Shown one piece after another: positions 33,858 through 44,000 of a stretch of 64,000 nucleotides of DNA (position 1 is its first letter; each line of letters begins with the position of its first letter). Origin of the DNA: Gammaproteobacteria bacterium (GTDB lineage: Bacteria > Pseudomonadota > Gammaproteobacteria > SZUA-140); assembly GCA_016218365.1 (NCBI GenBank), contig JACREF010000010.1, forward strand, positions 1 through 64,000, in the 5' to 3' direction. A model generated the notes under the pieces. It searched no databases and was not told where the DNA came from. It saw nothing but the letters and a program-made list of their open reading frames with translations. The position numbers and the translations under genes were made by a program.

Positions 33858-34679
33858 TCAGCGTATCCCGCGCTGCAGCGTACGCTCGCTGAACAGCGCG
33901 TCACTGAGTCCGACATCGATCTCGGGGCTGGTCACTCGGAATACCGAACTGTGTCCGGTCTTGGCATTGTTGACCACGACCTCGTCCCACAACCAGGCCT
34001 TGCCGACCTGCTGCCACTTCAGGACCTGGGTCTTCAGCAGGCTGCCATTGGGTTCATAGAACTCCACCCGTGCCTTGCGGCAGTCGGCCCACTGGCTTAC
34101 CTTGGCATACCACGCGACGACCTTGCCATACAAGGGCCGGGTCTCCTTCGGCAGGCTCTCGACGACATAATACTCGGCGCCATTGCGCTGTTCAGTGCGC
34201 AGCAGGGTATGGGTGTCCTGGGTCAGCAGCCGCGGACTGATATCCTGATAGGTCAGCTCGGAACCGAGGAAACTGTCGCCCGGGTCGCGCACCGACACCC
34301 GGCGGATGCTCTTCAGCGACGGCAGGTACAGCCACTGCTCGGCATTGTTATCCGCGCCGGCGACATAGCCCCAGCGCATAAAGCCCGTGCCACTGGCATC
34401 AGGCGGGAATTCGGTGAACAGTATCATCTTGTCATCGATACCGCCCTTGCCATCAAGATCCTTCCAGTAGCGCTTGTAGACATTCTTCTTTTCATTACCG
34501 CTGGCATCCCGCAGCAGCACCGTCAGCACCGAGCGGTTATCGTGCCCGGCAAAGGTGTCCAGGTCACAACGCTGCACCAGATCGGCGCCGGTCAGCTCCT
34601 CGGCCGCCAGTGTCATACTGGCCAGCACACCCACCACACTGGCAACGGCACGCACGCCGCCCATTACCCCATTGCTCAT
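33858..34679 (-). CDS. Outer-membrane lipoprotein-sorting protein (LolA-like)
   Basis: Starts at ATG 34679 with AGGAGG 7 bases upstream; 273 residues with a signal peptide ending near MTLAAEE. The body shows the LolA/LppX-like pattern of this family: VYKRYWKDL, MILFTEFPPDASGTGFMRW, WLYLPSLKSIRRVS, FLGSELTYQDIS, and YYVVESLPKE. It should fold as a half-barrel that can hold a hydrophobic molecule in the periplasm. Together with the RND and DUF1302 proteins it is likely a shuttle between membranes. Not the housekeeping LolA, which lacks this extended family motif and context. Confidence 0.88.
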   Translation of the reverse strand: MSNGVMGGVRAVASVVGVLASMTLAAEELTGADLVQRCDLDTFAGHDNRSVLTVLLRDASGNEKKNVYKRYWKDLDGKGGIDDKMILFTEFPPDASGTGFMRWGYVAGADNNAEQWLYLPSLKSIRRVSVRDPGDSFLGSELTYQDISPRLLTQDTHTLLRTEQRNGAEYYVVESLPKETRPLYGKVVAWYAKVSQWADCRKARVEFYEPNGSLLKTQVLKWQQVGKAWLWDEVVVNNAKTGHSSVFRVTSPEIDVGLSDALFSERTLQRGIR

Positions 34680-34751
34680 GCTCCATCCTCCTATGCTGTA
34701 TCCAGACCTATGATACCCGGCGCCGCGCACTAAACCGAGCCCCCGTACCGA

Positions 34752-34785
34752 CAAAAGAAAAGGGGGGGTCGCCCCCCCCCTTTCC
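34752..34785 (-). terminator. Strong terminator after the highly expressed exported-protein gene
   Basis: On the minus strand a G9/C7 stem with a short CGA loop is followed by TTTTCTTTTG. It lies 54 bases past the stop of the gene at 34839-35873 and upstream of the LolA-like gene, so it separates the two units. Confidence 0.85.
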
Positions 34786-34838
34786 CCGTACCGTCAACCA
34801 CCCGGCACATGTTACATACTGCTACACAAGCACTTCGA

Positions 34839-35873
34839 TTACGGCATTGCAGTGAACGGATCGATCGCAGAAGCCGTATACGTAGTGGTATACGCTGGGA
34901 AGCCGTTCATGCTGTCAACCCCGAAAGACTCAGCTGGGGTTGTCTCGTTGGCGAAGTCATGCAGCGAGAAGGTGCCTGCGCCAGCGATGTCCTGGGCAAT
35001 CTTCAGGCTAACGATGGTGTCGCCAGCGTTGAAGTTACCTGACGTCGCACCATAGGTCGCGGCACCGCCAGAGATCACGGCGCCACCGGTACGCTCTCTC
35101 AGGGCGAAGGTCTGGGTGGTGCCCGCGCCATCGTTCAGAGATGAATCAGCATCCAGCTTCTTGCTGTTAGAAACGGTCATACCGATCGTCTGCGCGCCAA
35201 CTGCTTCATACGTCGTGGTAGCCAGCTTCAATGAACCCTTGAAGGTTGCATCCGCTACATCGCTGCCGATGGTCAGGTCAACCTTGGTAGCCGTCTGGGC
35301 GTTACCCAGATCACCAAAGCTGTTCTCAACCATATCGAAGGTTGAACCGAAGTTACGAGCGCCGCCCAGGTTGCCTGCCGTCGTGCCATCGATGATGTCG
35401 TTGGTCAGGTGGATCCTGTCGCCAGTGCCTTCAAAGGTGTCGGTCTTCAACGTTGCCTTTGAAACCATACGCTCACCCGCAGTACCGTTTTCACCCAGCA
35501 CCTGGTAGGCAGCCAGACCACCGCTGATTACCGCGTTACCAGAACCATCGGTAGCGTTGATGGCAACGAAGGTTTCAGATGAGAAACCGTCTACACCGCC
35601 GGCAATGGCAGCAGCACCACCAGAACCACCTGCACCGGCAGCAATACCGGCTGCATCGGCGATGATCGTCTGGATGTAGCTCTGACCGTTAGAGTCGGTC
35701 ACGGTGCGCTGCAGGAAACCGGCTTCAGACATCGCGGCTGAACCAGCACCTGAGGTGGTGATGACGCCGTTAGCGGCCATAGACCAACCATCGAAACCAG
35801 GCTGTGCGGCCAGGGCCAGAGCTGGCAGTGCGGCAGACGCCAGACCAACTTTAATCGCTTTACGTAATTGCAT
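34839..35873 (-). CDS. Exported Gly/Ala/Thr-rich protein of unknown function, probably abundant
   Basis: 344 residues with a signal peptide (KAIKVGLASAALPALALAAQ). The mature protein is almost free of Cys and rich in Gly, Ala, Thr and Ser, with repeating beta-like motifs (VISGGLAAYQV, AVISGGAATYG). No known domain was recognised. Expression signals are unusually good: a sigma-70 promoter with extended -10 at 36002-36030, AAGGGGG before the ATG, and a strong terminator. Glycine codons near the start are nearly all GGT, with CGT for early Arg and CTG for Leu, the bias of highly expressed genes, unlike its neighbours. It may be a major surface or periplasmic protein, perhaps a cargo of the adjacent transport set. 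Function is unknown. Confidence 0.78.
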   Translation of the reverse strand: MQLRKAIKVGLASAALPALALAAQPGFDGWSMAANGVITTSGAGSAAMSEAGFLQRTVTDSNGQSYIQTIIADAAGIAAGAGGSGGAAAIAGGVDGFSSETFVAINATDGSGNAVISGGLAAYQVLGENGTAGERMVSKATLKTDTFEGTGDRIHLTNDIIDGTTAGNLGGARNFGSTFDMVENSFGDLGNAQTATKVDLTIGSDVADATFKGSLKLATTTYEAVGAQTIGMTVSNSKKLDADSSLNDGAGTTQTFALRERTGGAVISGGAATYGATSGNFNAGDTIVSLKIAQDIAGAGTFSLHDFANETTPAESFGVDSMNGFPAYTTTYTASAIDPFTAMP

Positions 35874-36001
35874 GTTATTACCCCCTTGTTAGGACTTTCA
35901 GGTTTGTTTACATTCCGACCCGTCTCCCGGATCAAATACTCCTTATCAACCTGCTCCGTTTACCCGTCCCTGGATACGTCGTTATTGGCGACGCACTGTG
36001 G

Positions 36002-36030
36002 AGTCTAGCAACTGACCACCCGTGCGTCAA
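36002..36030 (-). promoter_or_regulatory. Sigma-70 promoter for the abundant exported protein
   Basis: On the minus strand TTGACG (36030-36025), a 17-base spacer, and TAGACT (36007-36002) preceded by TGC, an extended -10. It leaves a leader of about 120 bases before the ATG at 35873. The rest of the 35874-36244 intergenic region shows no gene that I can support. Confidence 0.75.
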
Positions 36031-36244
36031 TCCGTGCCTGCCGCCGCGCCCGCGTCTCACCCCGCCCCGCCTCCAACGGAAAACATTTATAAAATAAAGT
36101 ATTACAGCGACATCGCCGACCGCCGGCATCACACCCGCTCATGCCCGCCAGGCTACGCCCTTAACCCTGCTTTAAGATTCGGACCGCCGATAACAGCGCG
36201 GCAAGGCGGGACGCGCCGCTGACATACCGCCAGGCAAGCCCCCC

Positions 36245-38044
36245 TCAGCCCGCATGATGATCGACGTGCGGGCCGACAGCGGCCCCGCTCAGCCAGCCCT
36301 GCCACATATCACGGTAGGCCTGCTCCAGCGCCCGGGCCAGGCCGCGGCCATCACACAGCGGTGATGACTGAACGAGCGGGCGCAGGCCGGCACGCAGCCG
36401 TTGCAGCCGCTCCGGATCACCGGCCAGCGCGACCGCCTTGGTGATATAGTCCTCGGGGGTGCTGGCGATCAGCTCATGATGGCCGATGGCCTCAAGCATT
36501 GTCGAGGACAGCCGTTCGATGAAGCGACCGCCCTGCAGGGTCACCAGCGGTACCCCCATCCACAATCCCTCCATCGTCGTGGAGCCCCCGGTACGTGGCA
36601 TCGAATCCAGCGCGATATCCACCTCACCATAGCTGGCAAGATGCTCGGCCTGGGTCGCCGACCAGCCACGCAATATCAAGCGCTGAGCGTCGATGCCGTG
36701 GCCGGCAAACTGGGTCTGCAGACGCTGGCACACCCCCTGGTCATCGAGCTGGCGCGCCTTCATCATCAACCGCGATTGTGGCAGCTGGAGCAGGATGCTG
36801 CTCCAGCGCTCCACGGTCAGCGGCGTGATCTTGGTCAGGTCGTTGAAGCTGCCGAAGGTCACCGCCTCGCCCGCCGGACGGACGGACACCGGCGGCGCAA
36901 CGGCCGGCGGTTCGATCGCCAGACAGCAACGCGGCAAGCGCCAGACCTGCTCGACACTCTGCTCGATGCTGCCGGCAGGATGCAGCACGTCATCACTGAT
37001 CCAGTAATCGATGGCGGCCAGGCCGGTGGTGGAGAAATACCCCAGATAGGTGGCCTGGACCGGTGCCGGCTTGTAGGTGAACGCGCCGAGACGGTTCCCC
37101 TTGGTGTGGCCGGCCAGATCGATCAGGATGTCGATGCCATCATCGTGGATGCGGCGCGCCAGGGTCCGGTCATCAAGGTTCTGGGTAAAGCGCCAGCCAT
37201 CCACCAGCAGATGCAAGCGATGCGACACCGGGTCGCTGGCCTCAAGCTCGGCATAACACCAGATCTCGTACTGACTGCGGTCATGCTCCCGCAACAACGG
37301 TTCAACGAAATACCCTACGGCATGGCGGCGAAAATCCGGTGATACGTAACCGATCTTCAGCTTCCTGCCTGGCGGTTGCTGCCGGCTGTGGACATAGGCG
37401 TGGGCCCGGCCCGCCGCCCCGAATACCCGATCCCATTCACGATGGTCGGCCAGCAGCTGGGCCGGCGTCCCCAGCACATTGTAGGAACGCAGAAACAACA
37501 GATTATCAAATGCACCGGTGAAACCGGGATTGAGGGCGATGGCGCGGCGAAACTCCCGCTCCGCGGCCTGATATTCGCCGTTGATCATATGCATCATGCC
37601 GAGGTTGTTGCGCACATCCGCCGACGAAGGCTTGAGCTTCACACACTTGTTCAGATATTCGGCGGCCGGTCCGGGCTGCCCCCGATCCACCAGGATGGCC
37701 CCCAGGGCCAGCAGCACATCGTAATCACGCGGCTTGCGCTGCAAGGCCGCACGCAGCACCTCTACGGCCTCCTGCCAGTTGCTGATCGCACACAGGGCCG
37801 TGGCCAGATGTACCTTATAGGAATTGTTGGTCGGATTGAGTGCGATCGCCCTGCGGGTCAGCTCAATGCCCTGCTCCAGCGCATCGCAACGTATCGCCAC
37901 CTGGCCCAGCAGATGCAAGGCATCCGGCTGGTTGGGATCCGCGCGCAGGATCTCGCGGTACAGCCGCTCGGCCTCGATCAGCCGTCCTGCATTATGATGC
38001 TCCAGCGCTTGCTGCATCACAGCGACAACCTGCCTCCTGTCCAT
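36245..38044 (-). CDS. TPR-containing O-GlcNAc-transferase-like enzyme (GT41)
   Basis: Starts at ATG 38044 with GGAGGGGGG just upstream; 599 residues. The N-terminal 200 contain about five TPRs (EAERLYREILRADPNQPDALHLLGQ, in part; AAEYLNKCVKLKPSSADVRNNLG, in part). The C-terminal domain is of the SPINDLY/OGT type: KIGYVSPDFRRHAVGYF, IDILIDLAGHTKGNRLG, RPAPVQ-like KPAPVQATYLGYFSTTG, GSFNDLTKITPLTVERW, DSMPRTGGSTTMEGLWMG. Bacterial members glycosylate proteins or contribute to surface polysaccharide. It starts 20 bases after the giant TPR protein gene on the same strand, so the two are cotranscribed. Whether the giant protein is its substrate is open. Confidence 0.9.
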   Translation of the reverse strand: MDRRQVVAVMQQALEHHNAGRLIEAERLYREILRADPNQPDALHLLGQVAIRCDALEQGIELTRRAIALNPTNNSYKVHLATALCAISNWQEAVEVLRAALQRKPRDYDVLLALGAILVDRGQPGPAAEYLNKCVKLKPSSADVRNNLGMMHMINGEYQAAEREFRRAIALNPGFTGAFDNLLFLRSYNVLGTPAQLLADHREWDRVFGAAGRAHAYVHSRQQPPGRKLKIGYVSPDFRRHAVGYFVEPLLREHDRSQYEIWCYAELEASDPVSHRLHLLVDGWRFTQNLDDRTLARRIHDDGIDILIDLAGHTKGNRLGAFTYKPAPVQATYLGYFSTTGLAAIDYWISDDVLHPAGSIEQSVEQVWRLPRCCLAIEPPAVAPPVSVRPAGEAVTFGSFNDLTKITPLTVERWSSILLQLPQSRLMMKARQLDDQGVCQRLQTQFAGHGIDAQRLILRGWSATQAEHLASYGEVDIALDSMPRTGGSTTMEGLWMGVPLVTLQGGRFIERLSSTMLEAIGHHELIASTPEDYITKAVALAGDPERLQRLRAGLRPLVQSSPLCDGRGLARALEQAYRDMWQGWLSGAAVGPHVDHHAG

Positions 38045-38063
38045 CCCCCCTCCGGATCCAATA

Positions 38064-41000
38064 CTAGAAATTGAAATTGGCTGACATCGACAGTGAGCGC
38101 GAATCATAACTGCCCAGCGTACCGGACTGCCGCCCCACCGGGCGGCCATCGCCACGGTAGATATACCCCAGCGGCAGATTGGTCCTGGCGATCGCCCAGT
38201 TCATCGCCAACGACAGCGACAAACTGTTATGCGGGCGATAACTCAGGCCAGCCCGCAGTGAATTATCGGCATTTTGCCGGTGCCGGGTAATCCCCAGGCC
38301 GTAGAAGGCGTTACTGTCGGGATAGGTAAACTGCTTGATGCCAAAGCTCACGCCCAGATTGCCGCTGATACCCGGGAAGATGTCTGAAAACAGCGGGCGC
38401 GACACACTGACCAGGCCCTGATGTTGCACCGCGGCATAATCCTTGCCGTAGTCATGCTGGTTCATGGTATTGCTATAGTTATATCCGAACATCCAGTTGC
38501 TACCCCAGATCGACGGCATGCTGTAACTCACTCCCATCGTATAGCTGCTGGTATCGAAGAAATTGTTTTTCAGCGAGATGAAATCGTTGTAACCAATCCG
38601 GATCCCCGCGCGATGGTCAGGCAATTCCTGGGCATTGATCAGCGTAATCCTGGCATCACGCTTGAGCCCCAGCGCGACGCGCAGACGCTGGGCCTCATCA
38701 ACCATCCGGGTATCCCCCAGCGCCAGCGCCCGATCGATCTCCACCTCGGCCTGGTCATAGCGGCCGGTCTCGATGTACAGCTCCGCCAGCTGCATGCGGG
38801 TCGTCAGGTTAAACGGATCCTCGCCGAGGATGCGCGTCATGATCTCCTCGGCCGCCAGGTAATCCTTCCGATAGCGGCGGATCAGCGCCTGGTTCAGCAG
38901 TACCAGATGATCGCCGGGGAGCTCTGCCAGCACCCCGTCCAGGGTGGCCAGCGCCGCGACATGATCACCGGCACGCAACTGTTCCAACCCCTGGTCAAAA
39001 CCCAGCACCGTTAACAACTCACGGTAGACGTCTGCATTGCCGCCTGTTGCCAGCACCTCCTTGTACAGGCTGATGGCCTGTGGCCGCTTGCCCAAGCGTA
39101 GCGTGACCCGCGCCAGCCGCAGCCTGGCATCACGGTAGCCGGGCTGCAGCTGCAGCACCCTGACATAGGCCTGCTCTGCATCGGCATCGATACCGGCCTG
39201 CTCATATAATGCGGCTGCCCGGTACCCTATTTCCACGTCTTGCGGAAAACCCGCCGCCAACCGGCCAAGGGCCTGGGCGGATTCAACCACCTGCCCGAGT
39301 GCGGCACGCTCTTCTTCATTGATGATGGCGACACGCCGGCGGGCAAGTTCACGCTGCGCGTCGCTACCGTCACGGACCACCTGCTGATAATGCTGAACCG
39401 CTTCAGGCCGCCGCCCGGATTTATCATACTGCCCGGCCAGGCCCAGATGGCAGCCGGGGTACTGTGCCGCGCCCTGCACACACGCCTCGAAGACCTGTGT
39501 CGCCTCGGCATCGGCACCCGCCCTGACCAGCAGCTCGGCCAGCCGGAATCTGGGCTCGGCCTGCTGCGGGTAGGCAGCAATCGCCTTTGCCAACAACTCA
39601 CGGACACCCGTTTCATCGCCCCGCGCCGCCACGTGATCAAGACGCTGGAAAAATATCATCAATCGGGCATCATCAGACAGTTTCTGCGGCTGGCTCAACG
39701 CCTGCTGGGCAAGGCTTCGGTACAGGCCCGGGAGCAACTTGTTCATGGCATCGGCATAACCCGTTTCCGGTGCCATGCCCTGTACTTGCTCGGCCTGGGA
39801 GATGGCCTCCTGGTAGGAGGCCATCTCCCGGTACAGCATCACCAGGCGATAACGGGGCTCAGGATTGCCGGGATCGGCCTCCGCTGCCCGCTGATAAGAT
39901 GCCGCTGCTGCTTCATACTCGCGCAATTTCTGATAGGACTCGCCCAGATAGATATTGGTCAATATGTCATCGTGCACATACTCATAGATCCTGCTCAGCG
40001 ACACCAGCGCCTCATCCGGCTTGCCATGCTGCAGCTGTTCGACCCCCGCACGGTAGTACTTCATCCCTTGCGTGCTGCCCGGCACCGGCGCGAGCAACGG
40101 CTGCCCCTGCCGCTGCAATACCAGCTTTGGTTTACCATTGATATAGATCAGGTGAACGGTATCACCCGGAAAGATCTTGTCCGGATTCTTGATCTCAGGA
40201 TTGACGGCCCACAACTCCGGCCACAGCCAGGGATCATTCAACAATGCCTCGGAGATATCCCACAGCGTATCCCCTTCCCGCACCTGGTACTGATTGGTGG
40301 TCTCGGCCGGGGCAGCGGCAAGACTGGCCAGTTTTTGCTGCAGGGCCTCGTTTTCCAGGATATACCTCGGCGGCAACGGCCGCTCGACCACCACCGGCTC
40401 GGCGGCCGGTTCCTGGCCCCGCACCATGATTGAGATACCGATATATTCATCTGGCGTCTCGGTGGCCGTGGCGGGGCGGAAGGCCGCTATCCGTGAAAAA
40501 GGGTTTTTAAAGGTCCAGTTACCGCCCAGCCCGGCACTGTGGCCGCTGCCACTCTCCTCCTCCAGCAACAACCCCTGGACATCCTGGGCCATTGCCGAGA
40601 AATCAAAGCTTCTCCTGCCCAGATTGAGGTCACCGGTCACACCATAACTCGGAGAGATCTGGTCGGTACCGGAGGCATGATTGGAGGTATAGGATCCGCC
40701 TCCGGTCACGGCCAGCGATGATTTCTTGCTGGGGCGAAACGCCCAGCGACCATTCAGATTCAGCGTCGAACCGTAGCCGCTGCTTTTCGGACCGCCGGCC
40801 TTGGCCTCGCTGAGGGTGGCCGAATAGGCAAGGGACGAACTGAAAGGGTTGAGCCTGTTCTGCACCGACTCCAGCTGCAACCGGGCGTTCTCCACCACCC
40901 TATTCGCCTGACCCGAGGCGATGATGGCACGATATTGATCGGAGGCCAGCTCATAGTCACTGCGTTGTGTATACAGCCCCCCGAGGCGCAGTCTGGCGAG

Positions 41001-44000
41001 GACATGATTGGGGTCCAGCCTGACCGCTTCCTGCAACTGAACCAGTGCCTCCTCCTCATTTTTGGCCCTGATCAGCAGCATGGCCATCATGTAATGCGCC
41101 TGGGCGTTGTCAGGGAGGTAAGCACTGATCGCCTGCAGCTCCTGCATCGCCCGCTCCGTCTCCAGCTCGCCATTCAGCTTGTCAACGAGGGTAAAGCGCA
41201 GATCCAGCGCCATGGCCTTCGCCTTGTCTTCGTCGCGCTGCAGGGCGATGCTGCGGGAAAAGTTTTCGATGGCCTCCCGGTATCTTCCCTGGGAGCGATA
41301 TAACAGGGCCAGATTGGTCAGGGCCGACAGGTTATCGGGCGAATATTTTTCCACCAGGGAGAATTCGCGGATGGCATCTTCCGCCATGCCCATTGCCCGG
41401 TACGTCACGGCCAGATTGCTGCGCGCCTCGACATCATAGGGATTCTTGCTCAGCACCTGCAGGTAATCCTGCAACGCCTCCTGTCCACGCCCAGCACGCC
41501 GCAACCGGTCGGCACGCTGCTGATAAAGGGCTGTCAAGGCATCATCGGCCCGGTTCAGATCCTCATCGCTCTGCGACTCCCTGACAACCTGCTCCAGCAA
41601 TTCTATGGCGCTGGTCTCGCGCTCGGTGCGCGCCATCAACAGCCCAAGCTGCAAGCGTGCATACTGATAAGTCGGCGCCACCTTCAGCGATTTATTATAC
41701 AGCTTTTCGGCCCCCCCCTCCTCGCCGACCCGGGCCAGGGCGTTTGCGGTCTGGCTGTACAAAACAGGATCCTCGCCCACCGTTGCCATGATCTCGTCGA
41801 ATATCTTCAACCCCTCATTGATCTTACGCTGGGCTATCAATCGCTCTACATCCCCCACCCCCAGCGGAGACAACGCCAAACGATGTTTTGGGCTGTCGGG
41901 CGCTGAATGCGTCAGGGCATTCTTCAGTTGTGCAGTGGCCTTGGCGAGGTCGTTCCTTTCGTTATAAACCCGGGCCCGTTCCAGGTATAAATCGACATCA
42001 TCCGGCGTCGCGGTCTGGGCCCGATCAAACATCCGATCCGCCTCCTCGTGACGACCTCCGAGCTCATAAGCCAGTGCCGTCTTCAGCAGCAATGAGCCGT
42101 CCTCCGGATGGGTCATCAACAACCTTTCATAGATCTCCAGCGCCCCTGCGACATCCTTATCAGCAAGCCGTTGACTGGCCCGGATCATCCCGGCAGCCAG
42201 GCTGGCCCGGTCCACGGCTTCGGCCGGTTCACCGCGACGAACAATACCGTCATAGATCCGGATGGCGTCGCCATCCTGCTTGAGTGCGAGAAAGATCTCG
42301 GCCATCTTGCTCAGCTTGGCAATATCATCCATACCGGCGCCGAGACTGCGCTGCAGGTAATCCACGGCCCGTTGCGGTTGACGCTGGCTGTCATGGACAC
42401 GCCCAACCCAATATAAGGCCTCGGGATGATCCGGCAATCGATCCAGCAGCCGCAGCGCCAGCTGGCTGGCGGCCGTGTCCTTGCCTGCATCAAGCAGCCC
42501 TGCGATGTGTTCACCAATCGCGGTGATGAGTGTGTCATCCAGCGCCTTGTTGCCGCCCAGCCTGGCCAGGTAATCCTGGCTCTGACGGGTCATCAGAGAA
42601 TCCAGGCTGAGCCGGGCGACCTTGGCTTGCGGTGAGGCAGGTGCAATGGCGATGACCTCACGATTCAACCGCATCCCATCCACTAGCCGCCCCTGCTCCA
42701 GGTAGACCCTGACCAGATTCAGACGAGCATCGAGCTGGCTGTGGTCATATTCCAGCGTCTTCAGATAGGCCTGCTCGGCTTCCCCATTCCTGCCTTGCGC
42801 ATGATAGACATCACCCAATCCCATATACGGGGCGGCGGCGTCGGGCGCAGCCTGTTGCGCCCTGGTAAAGGCCGTGATGGCCTTGTTATAGTCCTTGCCG
42901 GCCAAGGCTTCCCGACCCGCGACCAGCCCCAGGCCATCCATGGCCTTTTGCCTGCTGAGCTGATCCTGCGAGCGGTGGATCACCTCCTGGTACTGCGCAT
43001 AGGCCAACTCACTGCGACCGGTCCGTTGCAACACCCCGGCAAGGCTCAGCCTTGCCTCAATCATGTCTGGTTGCTGCTGCAACACCTGCTGATAGCGGAC
43101 GATGGCCTGGTCGTAGGCGCCCGTTTCTTCATAGGCCCCCGCCAGCGCCTGCAGCAACTTTACATTGCCGGGCGTCTTGGCAAGGCTCTTTTCGATCAAG
43201 GCCAGACCTTGACGACTGTTACCTGTTTTAACCAACGCTATCCCAGACCAGTACAACACGGTGGCATCATTGGGGACGCGCGCCAACATAGCGCTAAACA
43301 CCCTTGAGACCGGGCGATAGGCCTTGCGGGCCAACAGTTTCTTGCCCTCCTCGATATAACCCTTGCGTACCGCCTCATCTGCCAGATCGGCATGCTCGAC
43401 GGCGGCCACCAGCTGATCGGCCTTTTTCTCATACAACCCGACCAGCTGTCTCTCCCCCTCCCTGGCGATCTCGGCGCGACGCGGCTCCCTGATCTGAGCG
43501 GCCACAAGTTCCAGTGTGTCCTGCGCCTCATCGATCCGGCCAGTTTCCTCCAGCAGCTGCCCCAGCCTGAGGCGTGCAGCGAGAAAACCCGGATAGTCTT
43601 CAATCAGCTTTCTGAACTGGGCCTCGGCCTCGGTATAACGCTGTTGTCGCTGATACACCAGACCCACCTTCAGCAGGATCTCCGCCTCCCCCGGCGACAC
43701 TGCCAGGACCTTCTGGTAGCTGGCCAGCGCCTGGGAATATTTTTTCGATTTAAGGTAATCGTCGCCGTCCTTTCCCCCAAGCTGATCGATTATTCCCTGG
43801 CGCTGGCGCGGCGCCAGCGCCAGGGGCAACGCGTCAATGTAAACACGCTGGGCCTGATCGTTCTTGCCCTGCTTACTGTATATCCCGGCCAGCGACAACC
43901 GGGCATCGATATTTCCATTATCAAGATCAATAACGGCAAGAAAGGCCGCCGCGGCCTTGTCCAGCAACCCGGCCTGTTCATAGGTTTGTCCCAGCGCCCG

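Noticed and set aside
39240-40433. A 397-codon plus-strand open frame opposite the giant TPR gene
   Set aside because: Shadow of the TPR and LysM coding sequence; no ribosome site or domain.
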